Positions 1 through 5,229 of a stretch of 5,229 nucleotides of DNA are shown one piece after another (the stretch's first letter is position 1; every line of letters starts with the position of its first letter). This DNA is from an uncultured Flavihumibacter sp. (lineage in GTDB: Bacteria; Bacteroidota; Bacteroidia; Chitinophagales; Chitinophagaceae), in contig CAMLPA010000268.1 of assembly GCA_946481605.1 (NCBI GenBank), forward strand, positions 1 to 5,229, given 5' to 3'. The position numbers and the translations under genes were made by a program. The notes under the pieces are model-generated. The model was given only the letters and a program-made list of their open reading frames with translations, searched no databases and was not told the DNA's origin.

Positions 1-40
1 TATTTGTGTAATTTTAATGGAAATACCAAACCTGCGCCAA

Positions 41-322
41 ATGAAACGGATATTCCTCATCACCTGCCTGGCCGCCGGGCTGTATGCCCAGAAAGCGGTT
101 GCCTGCGAAGCAAAACCCGGTGTGCCTGCATTGGACGAACAGCATAAAACCACTGCGGTTCCACCTGCTACCGAACAGGCTAAAACAGATTCCTGCCCCG
201 ATAAAAAAGAGGTGAAGAAGAAAACCGGTAAGGAGGCCATTCTTCCTAAAAAGACCGCTGTAAAAGAAGAAGAAGTAACCGAGTTCCGTATTCACCCGTT
301 CAGCCGGATGGAAAGATCCTGA
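41..322 (+). CDS. Small secreted lysine-rich protein, function unknown
   Basis: This 93-residue protein was not recognised as any named family. It begins with a typical export signal: basic MKR, a hydrophobic stretch at about residues 4-16 (IFLITCLAAGLYA), and AVA at 19-21, which suits signal peptidase I. Cys22 follows AVA directly, so a lipoprotein is possible, but the -3 residue is Ala and the match to a lipobox is weak. The mature part is short, low in complexity and charged, with many Lys and Glu residues between about 46 and 81, and it ends in FRIHPFSRMERS. It is probably periplasmic or surface-exposed and partly disordered. An ATG at 17 would add eight residues (MEIPNLRQ) before the signal peptide. 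The ATG at 41 is preferred because it puts MKR at the N-terminus. The stop lies 4 bases from the end of the convergent CLC gene. That it is a real gene is fairly likely; its role is unknown. Confidence 0.65.
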   Translation: MKRIFLITCLAAGLYAQKAVACEAKPGVPALDEQHKTTAVPPATEQAKTDSCPDKKEVKKKTGKEAILPKKTAVKEEEVTEFRIHPFSRMERS

Positions 323-350
323 TCACTTATTCGTAGAGGTCTTTCTTTTC
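310..350 (+). terminator. Possible weak intrinsic terminator across the convergent gene ends
   Basis: GAAAGATC at 311-318 pairs with GGTCTTTC at 338-345 (eight pairs, one of them a U-G wobble). The 19-base loop contains the last bases of both convergent genes, and TTTTC follows on the plus strand. It could end the transcript of the small secreted-protein gene. The stem is AT-rich, the loop is large and the T tract short, so this is a tentative call. On the minus strand no T tract follows the stem, so it does not look bidirectional. Confidence 0.3.
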
Positions 351-2081
351 CCGGATCGCTTCCCGGTATTTTTCAAGTAGTAGGGTGGGTGAAATAAAGC
401 CCATGGGTTCATAATTTTTATTTACCACGGGTAATGGCAACGGTTGTTGCGCATCGAATTTTTCCATGATTTCCGTTACAGATGCGCCGAGCACAACAAC
501 AGTGGGAGATACGGCCATTTTTTCAGCTATACTTCCTTCCACAATCAATTCTTTCCAACTGATCCATCCCAGGTAATTCTGGTCTTCTCCTGTCACCATC
601 GCTTTGTCTTTTCCTGAGTTTCTCAGTATTTCCTTCACTTCTTGTGCGCTGCAATGCATGGATACAACCGGAAAACCTCTTTCCAGGATATCTTCCGTTT
701 GTAAGGCATTCTGTATATTTTTCTCTTTTTCGTGCGTAAGCATTTTCCCGCTCAGCGCCAGGTCGATGGTATCCATGGAGTAAGGGCGGTAATGTTTTAC
801 GATGAAGAAGGAGAGGGATGAAACCAGCATTAACGGAATAATGAGTTCATACCCATTCGTGATTTCCGCGATCAGGAAGATAGCAGTTAACGGGCAATAC
901 ATTACGCCACTCAGGATAGCGGCCATGCCCGTAAGAGTGAAATTACTTTCGGGTAGTCTTACCAGTCCCATGTTGTTGATGGTTTTGGAAAAGAAATACC
1001 CCCAGAAAGCGCCGGTAAACAGAGATGGCGCGAAATTACCGCCATATCCGCCACCGCTGAGTGTAACGCCCGCGGCAACGGGCTTCATCAGCATCACCAG
1101 CCCGGTGAACACCAGTATTTCCCAGTTGTCGGGCAAACGGCCGAACAAAAATGAGTTGCGGGTGAGCGTATCCGTTTGTCCGTACGCGAGGCTTTTGATG
1201 CTGTTGTACCCTTCACCGAAGAGTGGTGGAAAAAGGAAATACAGCCCGATAAGCAGTGCGCCCGCAATCACGGCCCGCCAGATGTAATTGGCGCGCATGC
1301 CGTGCAAGCGGTGTTCCGTTCCCCGAAATGCATAAGCGTAGTAAAGGGACAGGAAGCCGCCCCCGATGCCCATCAGCATGTAGAAGGGAACATTATGGTA
1401 ATCGAAAGTTTCCTTCAATGCGAAGTTGAACAGCACCGATTCATTAAGGATGATCTTGGAACAAAGCACCCCGGTAACCGAAGCGATGATGAGCGGAATA
1501 AAATAACTCACCACCGTCTCGGTAAGCAGTATTTCGATGGCGAAAATCACCCCGGCAATGGGTGCGTTAAACACGGATGCTATACCGGCCGCAGCACCAC
1601 AAGCAATCAGCAATGTGCGCTCCTGGTAAAGCATGAAATGAAACCTGCCCACCGTTGAGCCGATGGAAGAACCTGTTGCCACGATCGGCGCTTCCAGACC
1701 GGCTGAGCCACCCATGCCCACCGTAAGGGAACTGGCGATGATATGCATGTAGTTGTGTCGGAGACCGATGTACGAGGAGCGTTTTGCGATACTTTTCAGC
1801 ACCATACCCACCCCTTTTTCAAAACTGTCTTTATAAAAACGGTGGACCACCAGGGCGGTTAACACAAGTCCAAGCATCGGGAAAAGCAGAAAAAATGCGT
1901 GGAAACGGTACCTGTCGGCCAGAAAAGTCTGTAATTCATGCACCATCAGTTTCAGCAATACGGCAGCCAGACCGGCGATGAGCCCCGTCATAATAGCCAG
2001 TAATATCATAAACTGAACGCGGCTGATCCTGGTTTTTACCTGCCTGCTGATCCTGTGATAGTAGTATCTGAGCTGTTTCAA
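327..2081 (-). CDS. CLC-family chloride channel/transporter with C-terminal CBS region
   Basis: This 584-residue inner-membrane protein belongs to the voltage-gated chloride channel (CLC) family, which moves Cl- (or similar anions) across the membrane, in many bacteria coupled to protons. About residues 25-430 are a run of hydrophobic helices. The anion-pathway motifs are GGSAGLEAP at 124-132, with Glu130 matching the gating glutamate of GREGP, GGNFAP at 347-352, and Tyr434 in RPYS, matching the pore tyrosine of E. coli ClC. In FAIEI (180-184) the position of the inner proton glutamate (Glu203 of E. coli ClC) is Ile184. The usual GSGIP serine loop is replaced by KGVGMVL near 89-95. Residues about 455-575 resemble a diverged pair of CBS domains, which usually regulate transport. 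The start is TTG, chosen because AAAAGGA lies 5 bases upstream, no ATG occurs nearby upstream, and the first internal ATG (Met25) would remove the basic N-terminal segment. A promoter and an upstream terminator suggest a single-gene unit. Channel or exchanger cannot be decided from sequence. Confidence 0.95.
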   Translation of the reverse strand: MKQLRYYYHRISRQVKTRISRVQFMILLAIMTGLIAGLAAVLLKLMVHELQTFLADRYRFHAFFLLFPMLGLVLTALVVHRFYKDSFEKGVGMVLKSIAKRSSYIGLRHNYMHIIASSLTVGMGGSAGLEAPIVATGSSIGSTVGRFHFMLYQERTLLIACGAAAGIASVFNAPIAGVIFAIEILLTETVVSYFIPLIIASVTGVLCSKIILNESVLFNFALKETFDYHNVPFYMLMGIGGGFLSLYYAYAFRGTEHRLHGMRANYIWRAVIAGALLIGLYFLFPPLFGEGYNSIKSLAYGQTDTLTRNSFLFGRLPDNWEILVFTGLVMLMKPVAAGVTLSGGGYGGNFAPSLFTGAFWGYFFSKTINNMGLVRLPESNFTLTGMAAILSGVMYCPLTAIFLIAEITNGYELIIPLMLVSSLSFFIVKHYRPYSMDTIDLALSGKMLTHEKEKNIQNALQTEDILERGFPVVSMHCSAQEVKEILRNSGKDKAMVTGEDQNYLGWISWKELIVEGSIAEKMAVSPTVVVLGASVTEIMEKFDAQQPLPLPVVNKNYEPMGFISPTLLLEKYREAIREKKDLYE

Positions 2082-2086
2082 ATAAT

Positions 2087-2093
2087 TCCTTTT
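2087..2093 (-). promoter_or_regulatory. Shine-Dalgarno-like site for the TTG start of the CLC gene
   Basis: On the minus strand AAAAGGA occupies these bases and is followed by a 5-base spacer (ATTAT) and then TTG at 2081-2079. Other genes in this window lack such a purine-rich site, as is common in Bacteroidota, so its position helps decide that the TTG codon is the start. Confidence 0.55.
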
Positions 2094-2134
2094 GAAGTGA
2101 AGTCTCAGTAGCGCTGAAATGAGCCTTAAAGGGG

Positions 2135-2142
2135 CAAAGGTA
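2135..2142 (-). promoter_or_regulatory. Bacteroidota-type -7 promoter element for the CLC gene
   Basis: The minus strand reads TACCTTTG, an exact match to the TAnnTTTG -7 element used by the primary sigma factor of Bacteroidota. Transcription would begin near 2128 and give a leader of roughly 45-50 bases before the TTG start. No clear -33 TTG was found at the expected distance, because that space is taken up by the terminator hairpin of the preceding gene. Confidence 0.6.
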
Positions 2143-2145
2143 GGT

Positions 2146-2184
2146 AAAAAAATGGCCGGCCATCCCTGGAAAGGGAAGCCGGCC
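2146..2184 (-). terminator. Intrinsic terminator of the small secreted-protein gene 2212-2523
   Basis: GGCCGGC (2154-2160) and GCCGGCC (2178-2184) form a perfect 7-pair outer stem. Inside it TCCCT (2163-2167) pairs with AGGGA (2172-2176) around a GGAA loop, and a small 2-by-1 internal loop separates the two stems. On the minus strand the hairpin is followed, after one base, by seven T residues (A run 2146-2152 on the plus strand). It lies 27 bases after the stop of the 2212-2523 gene and directly before the CLC promoter. No T tract follows on the plus strand, so it acts in one direction only. Confidence 0.88.
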
Positions 2185-2211
2185 TACACATTATACTTAT
2201 TAATACTAGCC

Positions 2212-2523
2212 TTAGCGGGTCCGAAGCACGTAGGCTTCGGGTGATTTGTTCCAGGAATAACGTTTCATCGCTTTCTTTAACCTTCGTTGTACAACCGGCC
2301 TGGACGCGTTGATGGACTTTCCTTCGGTGCGGTGCTCATAGACTTTACCGTGCGCTTCGTTGTAAAAACGGATTACGGTATAGGGCGTTGCGGCCGGTCC
2401 TGTTTCTACTACCCAGTAACTGGGTTTGTCGAGGTCAGGTATTTTCACCGGCGGCGTCTGTGTTTTTCCACCGAAAGGAAGGGCGGCAATACACAGTAAA
2501 AGAAATGGTTTAAAGGTATTCAT
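2212..2523 (-). CDS. Small secreted protein, function unknown
   Basis: This 103-residue protein has an N-terminal signal peptide: MNTFK, then a hydrophobic stretch at about residues 6-17 (PFLLLCIAALPF), with cleavage somewhere around 18-23. The mature part of roughly 80 residues has a YWVVETG segment at 36-42, a likely strand pair around TVIRFYNEAHGKVYEH (49-64), then a basic stretch rich in Arg and Lys (about 75-88, ending RRLKKAMKRY), and the C-terminal end VLRTR. The pattern YWVVE, RFYN, VYE followed by a basic helix reminds me of small uncharacterised exported proteins in Bacteroidota, but I cannot name a domain. The ATG start has an AT-rich leader without a Shine-Dalgarno. The gene has its own strong terminator downstream and is divergent from the histidine kinase gene. 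It is probably periplasmic. Signal peptide plus terminator make a real gene likely. Confidence 0.75.
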   Translation of the reverse strand: MNTFKPFLLLCIAALPFGGKTQTPPVKIPDLDKPSYWVVETGPAATPYTVIRFYNEAHGKVYEHRTEGKSINASRPVVQRRLKKAMKRYSWNKSPEAYVLRTR

Positions 2524-2591
2524 GGCTTTTTTCTTTAAAATTATACTTTGAAGAAACCCGCGAAAACGATTTGCGCCGTGCGGACAAAGTA

Positions 2592-2614
2592 CTGCGGCAT
2601 ACGATGCATCGCAG
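2592..2614. repeat. Hairpin-forming inverted repeat in the divergent intergenic region
   Basis: CTGCG (2592-2596) pairs with CGCAG (2610-2614). Inside, GCAT (2597-2600) pairs with ATGC (2604-2607) around the 3-base loop ACG, with a one-sided AT bulge at 2608-2609. It lies in the 203 bases between the divergent small secreted-protein and kinase genes. No T tract follows on either strand, so it is not a terminator. It could be an operator or a leader structure, or it could be chance. Confidence 0.35.
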
Positions 2615-2726
2615 GTGTTGAAAGCCGTTCGTCATGCCTTGCTGCTTTCTATCGTGCTTTTCCTGCTGTTGGGCGATAATAACATTCATTCAGCGCAAAT
2701 CTTGATAGCTTTAAGCAACAGATTCA

Positions 2727-3854
2727 ATGAAACCCGCATTCATTTTTTCGGATTCGCCCGGCAATCGTTTCACGCGCCACTTCTTATTCTGGCTGGCGTG
2801 GATACTCTTCTTTACATTTATCTATGCGCAGAAAGGCGTGGTGTATTACGGGCTTTTCCACAGTTACATGATCTCTTTTGTGGACGCGATCTGTTTTATG
2901 CCGATCCATCTTTTCTTCAGCTACGGCATCATTTATTTCCTGATGCCGCGCTTCCTCTACACACAACGGTATGGCCCGCTGATGGCGTGGATGCTGGTGC
3001 TGGTAGTGGCAGCGGGAATCATCTCTTATCTTTCTTCTGAATACCTTGTGGGCCCTGTTCGAATCTTATTGGGCGTGCCCAGGTATCCCAATAGTCTGGC
3101 GATGGGTTTTATGGGTGGCTTACGTGGCGGACTTACTATCGGTGGTTTTGCCGCTGCCATCAAACTGATGAAGCAGTGGTACGTGAAGCAACAGGAAAAT
3201 GAAATGCTCGAAAAGGCACGTATGGCCTCGGAACTTCAGGTGCTGAAGGCGCAGTTACACCCGCATTTCCTGTTCAATACGCTGAACAATATTTATTCCT
3301 ACGCAATGCAGGACACACAAACAGCGCCCGGTATGCTTCTTCGGTTATCAGATATGTTGCGGTATATGCTGTACGAATGTGAGCAGCAACAGGTATGTCT
3401 GGCAAGAGAAGTCCAGTTGCTCAAAGATTATGTGGCGCTGGAGCAGATGCGTTACGGCAGCCGGTTAGAATTGCATGTACATGTGGAGGGAGATTTACAG
3501 GAAAGAAAGATCGCACCGTTGTTGTTGTTGCCTTTTGTGGAAAACGCCTTTAAGCACGGTGCTTCCAGTACAATGGGAGATGTTTGGATGAGCATTGATA
3601 TAAGGGAAGATAATGGCTTACTAAAACTGAAGGTGATTAACGGGAAACCGAACACCTCTGCGGAAACTTCCGAACAGGGGATCGGCCTGCGGAACGTACG
3701 CCAGCGGCTTGAACTGCTTTATCCCGGTATGCACCTGCTAAACATATCGGACCAGGAAGATAGTTTTGTGGTGAAACTTTCGCTCCGGCTACATTCCGTA
3801 ACGGGCAGCATGGAAGAAAATTCAGACGCGGCAAAAAAACTTCATTATGCCTGA
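2727..3854 (+). CDS. LytS/YehU-type sensor histidine kinase
   Basis: This 375-residue inner-membrane kinase autophosphorylates on histidine and passes the phosphate to its partner regulator. Four membrane helices are visible at about 18-35, 46-73, 83-102 and 123-147, with only short loops between them, so no extracellular sensor domain is present and the stimulus is unknown. A charged, probably coiled-coil linker (150-175) leads into the His_kinase domain: QLHPHFLFNTLN at 176-187, with His180 as the expected phospho-acceptor, the N box LPFVENAFKHG at 268-278 with Asn273, and the glycine-rich ATP-lid motif GIGLRNV at 318-324. A polar tail of about 20 residues follows the catalytic domain. An in-frame TAA at 2712-2714 lies just upstream, so ATG 2727 is the first possible ATG start. 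No Shine-Dalgarno is seen. The stop codon lies inside the start of the response regulator gene (8-base overlap, ATGCCTGA), which points to coupled translation. Family assignment is secure; the signal is not. Confidence 0.95.
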   Translation: MKPAFIFSDSPGNRFTRHFLFWLAWILFFTFIYAQKGVVYYGLFHSYMISFVDAICFMPIHLFFSYGIIYFLMPRFLYTQRYGPLMAWMLVLVVAAGIISYLSSEYLVGPVRILLGVPRYPNSLAMGFMGGLRGGLTIGGFAAAIKLMKQWYVKQQENEMLEKARMASELQVLKAQLHPHFLFNTLNNIYSYAMQDTQTAPGMLLRLSDMLRYMLYECEQQQVCLAREVQLLKDYVALEQMRYGSRLELHVHVEGDLQERKIAPLLLLPFVENAFKHGASSTMGDVWMSIDIREDNGLLKLKVINGKPNTSAETSEQGIGLRNVRQRLELLYPGMHLLNISDQEDSFVVKLSLRLHSVTGSMEENSDAAKKLHYA

Positions 3855-4572
3855 GCAATTGCATTGTTTGATTGTTGATGATGAACCACCGGCAAGGGAG
3901 GTGTTGAAACGTTATGTGGAAGCCATTCCCAGCCTTGTATTGGTGGGAGAATGTGAGAACGCCATGCAGGCGCTTTCGTTTTTGCAGCAATTCCCGGTGC
4001 AGTTGTTGTTGCTGGACATCAGGATGCCGGTGCTGATGGGAACGGATTTTATCAAAACCCTGTCGCATCCTCCCCAGGTCATCTTTACCACCGCACATCG
4101 GGATTATGCGGTGGAAGGTTTCGATCTTAACGCGGTTGATTTCCTGCTAAAGCCCATTTCTTTTGAACGCTTCCTTAAGGCCGTGAACAAAGTGCTTCAA
4201 AAAAATGCGCTGGAACCTGCCCCGCCGGTGTCTAATTTTACGGTGCCAGAACCAGTTCTTTCCGAGGCCCCGGCTTTTTTATACCTGCGCATCGACAGGA
4301 AAATGGTGAAAATACTGCTCAACGAGGTGCTTTTCCTCGAAAGCCTCAAAGATTATGTCCGCATCATTACCGTGAATGGCCCTTTACTGGTGCGGCAATC
4401 GCTTTCCTCACTGGAAGAAATGCTGCCGGAGCAGGAGTTCGTAAGAATACACCGTTCTTTTATTGTGGCCAGAAGGCATATACGCGCTTACACCCATGAA
4501 ACGATGGAAGTGGGGAACAACGAACTGCCGATTGGCCGGCTTTACCGCAACGAGGTACTGAAACTACTTTAA
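3847..4572 (+). CDS. LytTR-family response regulator (partner of the upstream kinase)
   Basis: This 241-residue cytoplasmic DNA-binding regulator is activated by phosphorylation. The receiver domain spans about residues 4-120 and has every expected key residue: the acidic pair Asp11-Asp12 in IVDDE, the phospho-acceptor Asp57 in LLLLDIRMP, Thr82 in FTTAH, and Lys102-Pro103 in LLKP. A proline-rich linker at about 121-142 leads to a LytTR DNA-binding domain at about 143-241, recognised by LRIDRKMVKI, the VLFLESLKDYVRI segment (161-173), the FVRIHRSFIV segment (198-207) and the C-terminal LPIGRLYRNEV. Such regulators usually bind pairs of short direct repeats upstream of a few target genes. The start ATG overlaps the stop of the kinase gene, so the two are made together. 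The receiver and output domains are intact and of usual length. Targets are unknown; the DUF4421-like gene 70 bases downstream is the nearest candidate by position only. Confidence 0.96.
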   Translation: MPEQLHCLIVDDEPPAREVLKRYVEAIPSLVLVGECENAMQALSFLQQFPVQLLLLDIRMPVLMGTDFIKTLSHPPQVIFTTAHRDYAVEGFDLNAVDFLLKPISFERFLKAVNKVLQKNALEPAPPVSNFTVPEPVLSEAPAFLYLRIDRKMVKILLNEVLFLESLKDYVRIITVNGPLLVRQSLSSLEEMLPEQEFVRIHRSFIVARRHIRAYTHETMEVGNNELPIGRLYRNEVLKLL

Positions 4573-4607
4573 CCGGCCTGGTATAATTTTTTTGTGTGTT
4601 CGCAGGA

Positions 4608-4620
4608 AATTGATTCAATT
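4608..4620. repeat. Short palindrome upstream of the DUF4421-like gene
   Basis: AATTGA and TCAATT form perfect 6-base arms around a single T. The site lies in the 70-base gap between the response regulator stop and the TTG start at 4643, where an operator could sit. LytTR proteins normally bind direct repeats rather than palindromes, so a link to the upstream regulator is not supported. At this length chance is a fair explanation. Confidence 0.25.
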
Positions 4621-4642
4621 GCAGCACCTCAAATTTTTACCG

Positions 4643-5229
4643 TTGCGCCGGAAACCAATTATACCCGCATTCCTTCTTTTTTTATGCTGTTCGCTGCAAA
4701 CCCAGGCGCAGGAGGAAAAGATTGACCACGATACAACGTATTATATTTCCCTGGCCGACCAGATGCTTACCCGCTTTTATTTTTCCAGAAAATACACCAA
4801 CCTGGAACTCGGGGCCCCAAGAGGAGAGGACAGGCTGCGCTATAAGCCCAATACAACACTCAATATGGGCGTGGGCGCCACATATAGATCGCTCACGCTG
4901 AACCTCGCTTATGGGTTCCCGTTCCTCAACCGGAACGAGGAAAAAGGAAAAACGAAGTACCTCGACCTGCAAAGCCATATTTATACCAGGAAATGGTCCT
5001 ATGATTTCTGGGGACAATTTTACAAAGGGTATTACCTGAAACGGAGCGCCATCAATGGAGGATCTGGGTATTATCTTCGGCCAGATATGGGCGTTACTTT
5101 ATTGGGTATTTCTGCCTACAACATTGTGGGACACGAACGGTTCTCGTACAGGGCGGCTTTTGTGCAAAATGAACGGCAGTTGAAATCGGCCGGAAGCTGG
5201 TTGCTGGGCGCCGAAATTTATTACGGACG
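4643..5229 (+). CDS. DUF4421-like outer-membrane protein (3' end beyond the window)
   Basis: The reading frame is open to the window edge, giving 195 residues of a longer protein. From TTG at 4643 it begins MRRKPIIPAFLLFLCC and then SLQTQA, a clear signal peptide with cleavage expected after Ala22. The mature part starts with a charged segment and DHDTTYY (28-34), followed by alternating strand-like stretches: RYKPNTTLNMGVGATY (66-81), a LTLNLAYG strand, KGKTKYLDLQ (101-110) and WGQFYKGYYL (123-132). This order of motifs is what I recall from the Bacteroidota family DUF4421, whose members are thought to be outer-membrane beta-barrels of unknown function. No in-frame ATG or GTG exists between the previous gene and the signal peptide, so a non-ATG start is needed. 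TTG 4643 gives the best signal peptide; TTG at 4619, 4610 or 4592 would add 8 to 17 residues. It follows the two-component pair by 70 bases in the same direction and may be co-transcribed. Confidence 0.82.
   Translation, partial: MRRKPIIPAFLLFLCCSLQTQAQEEKIDHDTTYYISLADQMLTRFYFSRKYTNLELGAPRGEDRLRYKPNTTLNMGVGATYRSLTLNLAYGFPFLNRNEEKGKTKYLDLQSHIYTRKWSYDFWGQFYKGYYLKRSAINGGSGYYLRPDMGVTLLGISAYNIVGHERFSYRAAFVQNERQLKSAGSWLLGAEIYYG

Noticed and set aside
802..1981. Several plus-strand open frames within the CLC gene
   Set aside because: They are antisense to a well-conserved CLC coding region and show no recognisable domain or signal peptide.
2541..2550. TTATACTTTG (plus) and TACTTTG on the minus strand at 2585-2591 as promoters
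   Set aside because: The gap between TA and TTTG is three and one bases instead of two, so neither matches the consensus.
2616..2671. Repeated GTT triplets as LytTR binding half-sites
   Set aside because: Their flanks do not fit the 9-base LytTR direct-repeat pattern and the spacings are not those of known sites.
2706..2713. TAGCTTTA as a -7 promoter element for the kinase operon
   Set aside because: It misses the final G of TAnnTTTG and would start transcription only about 7 bases before the ATG, with no -33 element.
2615..3040. Plus-strand frame of 141 residues overlapping the start of the kinase gene
   Set aside because: Most of it lies inside the kinase gene in another frame, and the kinase frame has clear family motifs. 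It is not called as a gene; only the part before 2727 is mentioned as a finding.
3518..3532. GTT/TTG triplet run in the kinase gene
   Set aside because: It encodes a Leu run within a conserved segment just before the N box and is too short to be a meaningful repeat.
3637..4098. Minus-strand open frame of 153 residues across the kinase-regulator junction
   Set aside because: It is antisense to two clear genes, with a His/Gln-rich composition typical of a shadow frame.
4573..4600. Possible terminator after the response regulator gene (CCGGCCTGG then TATAATTTTTTTG)
   Set aside because: The T-run is good, but upstream there is only a CC/GG stem of two or so pairs, so no stable hairpin forms. 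The TATAAT is not at TAnnTTTG spacing, so it is not called a promoter either.
4682..5017. Minus-strand open frame of 111 residues
   Set aside because: It is antisense to the DUF4421-like frame, which has a signal peptide and family motifs.

Overview
The window looks like chromosomal DNA from a member of the Bacteroidota, most likely a Chitinophagaceae-type bacterium. This rests on the protein families (a Bacteroidota-style CLC transporter with a CBS tail, a LytS-like histidine kinase paired with a LytTR regulator, and a DUF4421-type outer-membrane protein), on mostly AT-rich leaders without a strong Shine-Dalgarno, and on one clear TAnnTTTG promoter element. The genus cannot be fixed from the sequence alone. 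No tRNA, rRNA, CRISPR array, insertion sequence or attachment site was seen.

Layout from left to right. A small secreted lysine-rich protein of unknown function (41-322, +) ends only 4 bases from the end of a convergent CLC chloride transporter gene (327-2081, -). The CLC gene starts with TTG behind a Shine-Dalgarno-like AAAAGGA. Its promoter (TACCTTTG, minus strand, 2135-2142) sits directly after a strong intrinsic terminator (2146-2184). That terminator ends the preceding gene on the same strand, a small secreted hypothetical protein (2212-2523, -). A 203-base divergent intergenic region containing a hairpin (2592-2614) separates this gene from a two-component operon on the plus strand: a four-helix membrane histidine kinase of the LytS/YehU type (2727-3854) and a LytTR response regulator (3847-4572). 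These two overlap by 8 bases. After a 70-base gap with a short palindrome and a T-run but no convincing terminator, a DUF4421-like outer-membrane protein begins at a TTG codon (4643) and runs off the right edge.

How the genes fit together: the kinase and regulator almost certainly form one signalling pair. The DUF4421-like gene lies in the same direction close behind and may be co-transcribed or be a target, but this is inference. The CLC gene and the two small secreted-protein genes lie on separate transcription units with no evident functional link. I found no clearly novel system. The points most worth a second look are the two TTG starts, the abutting terminator and promoter, and the changed ion-pathway residues in the CLC protein.
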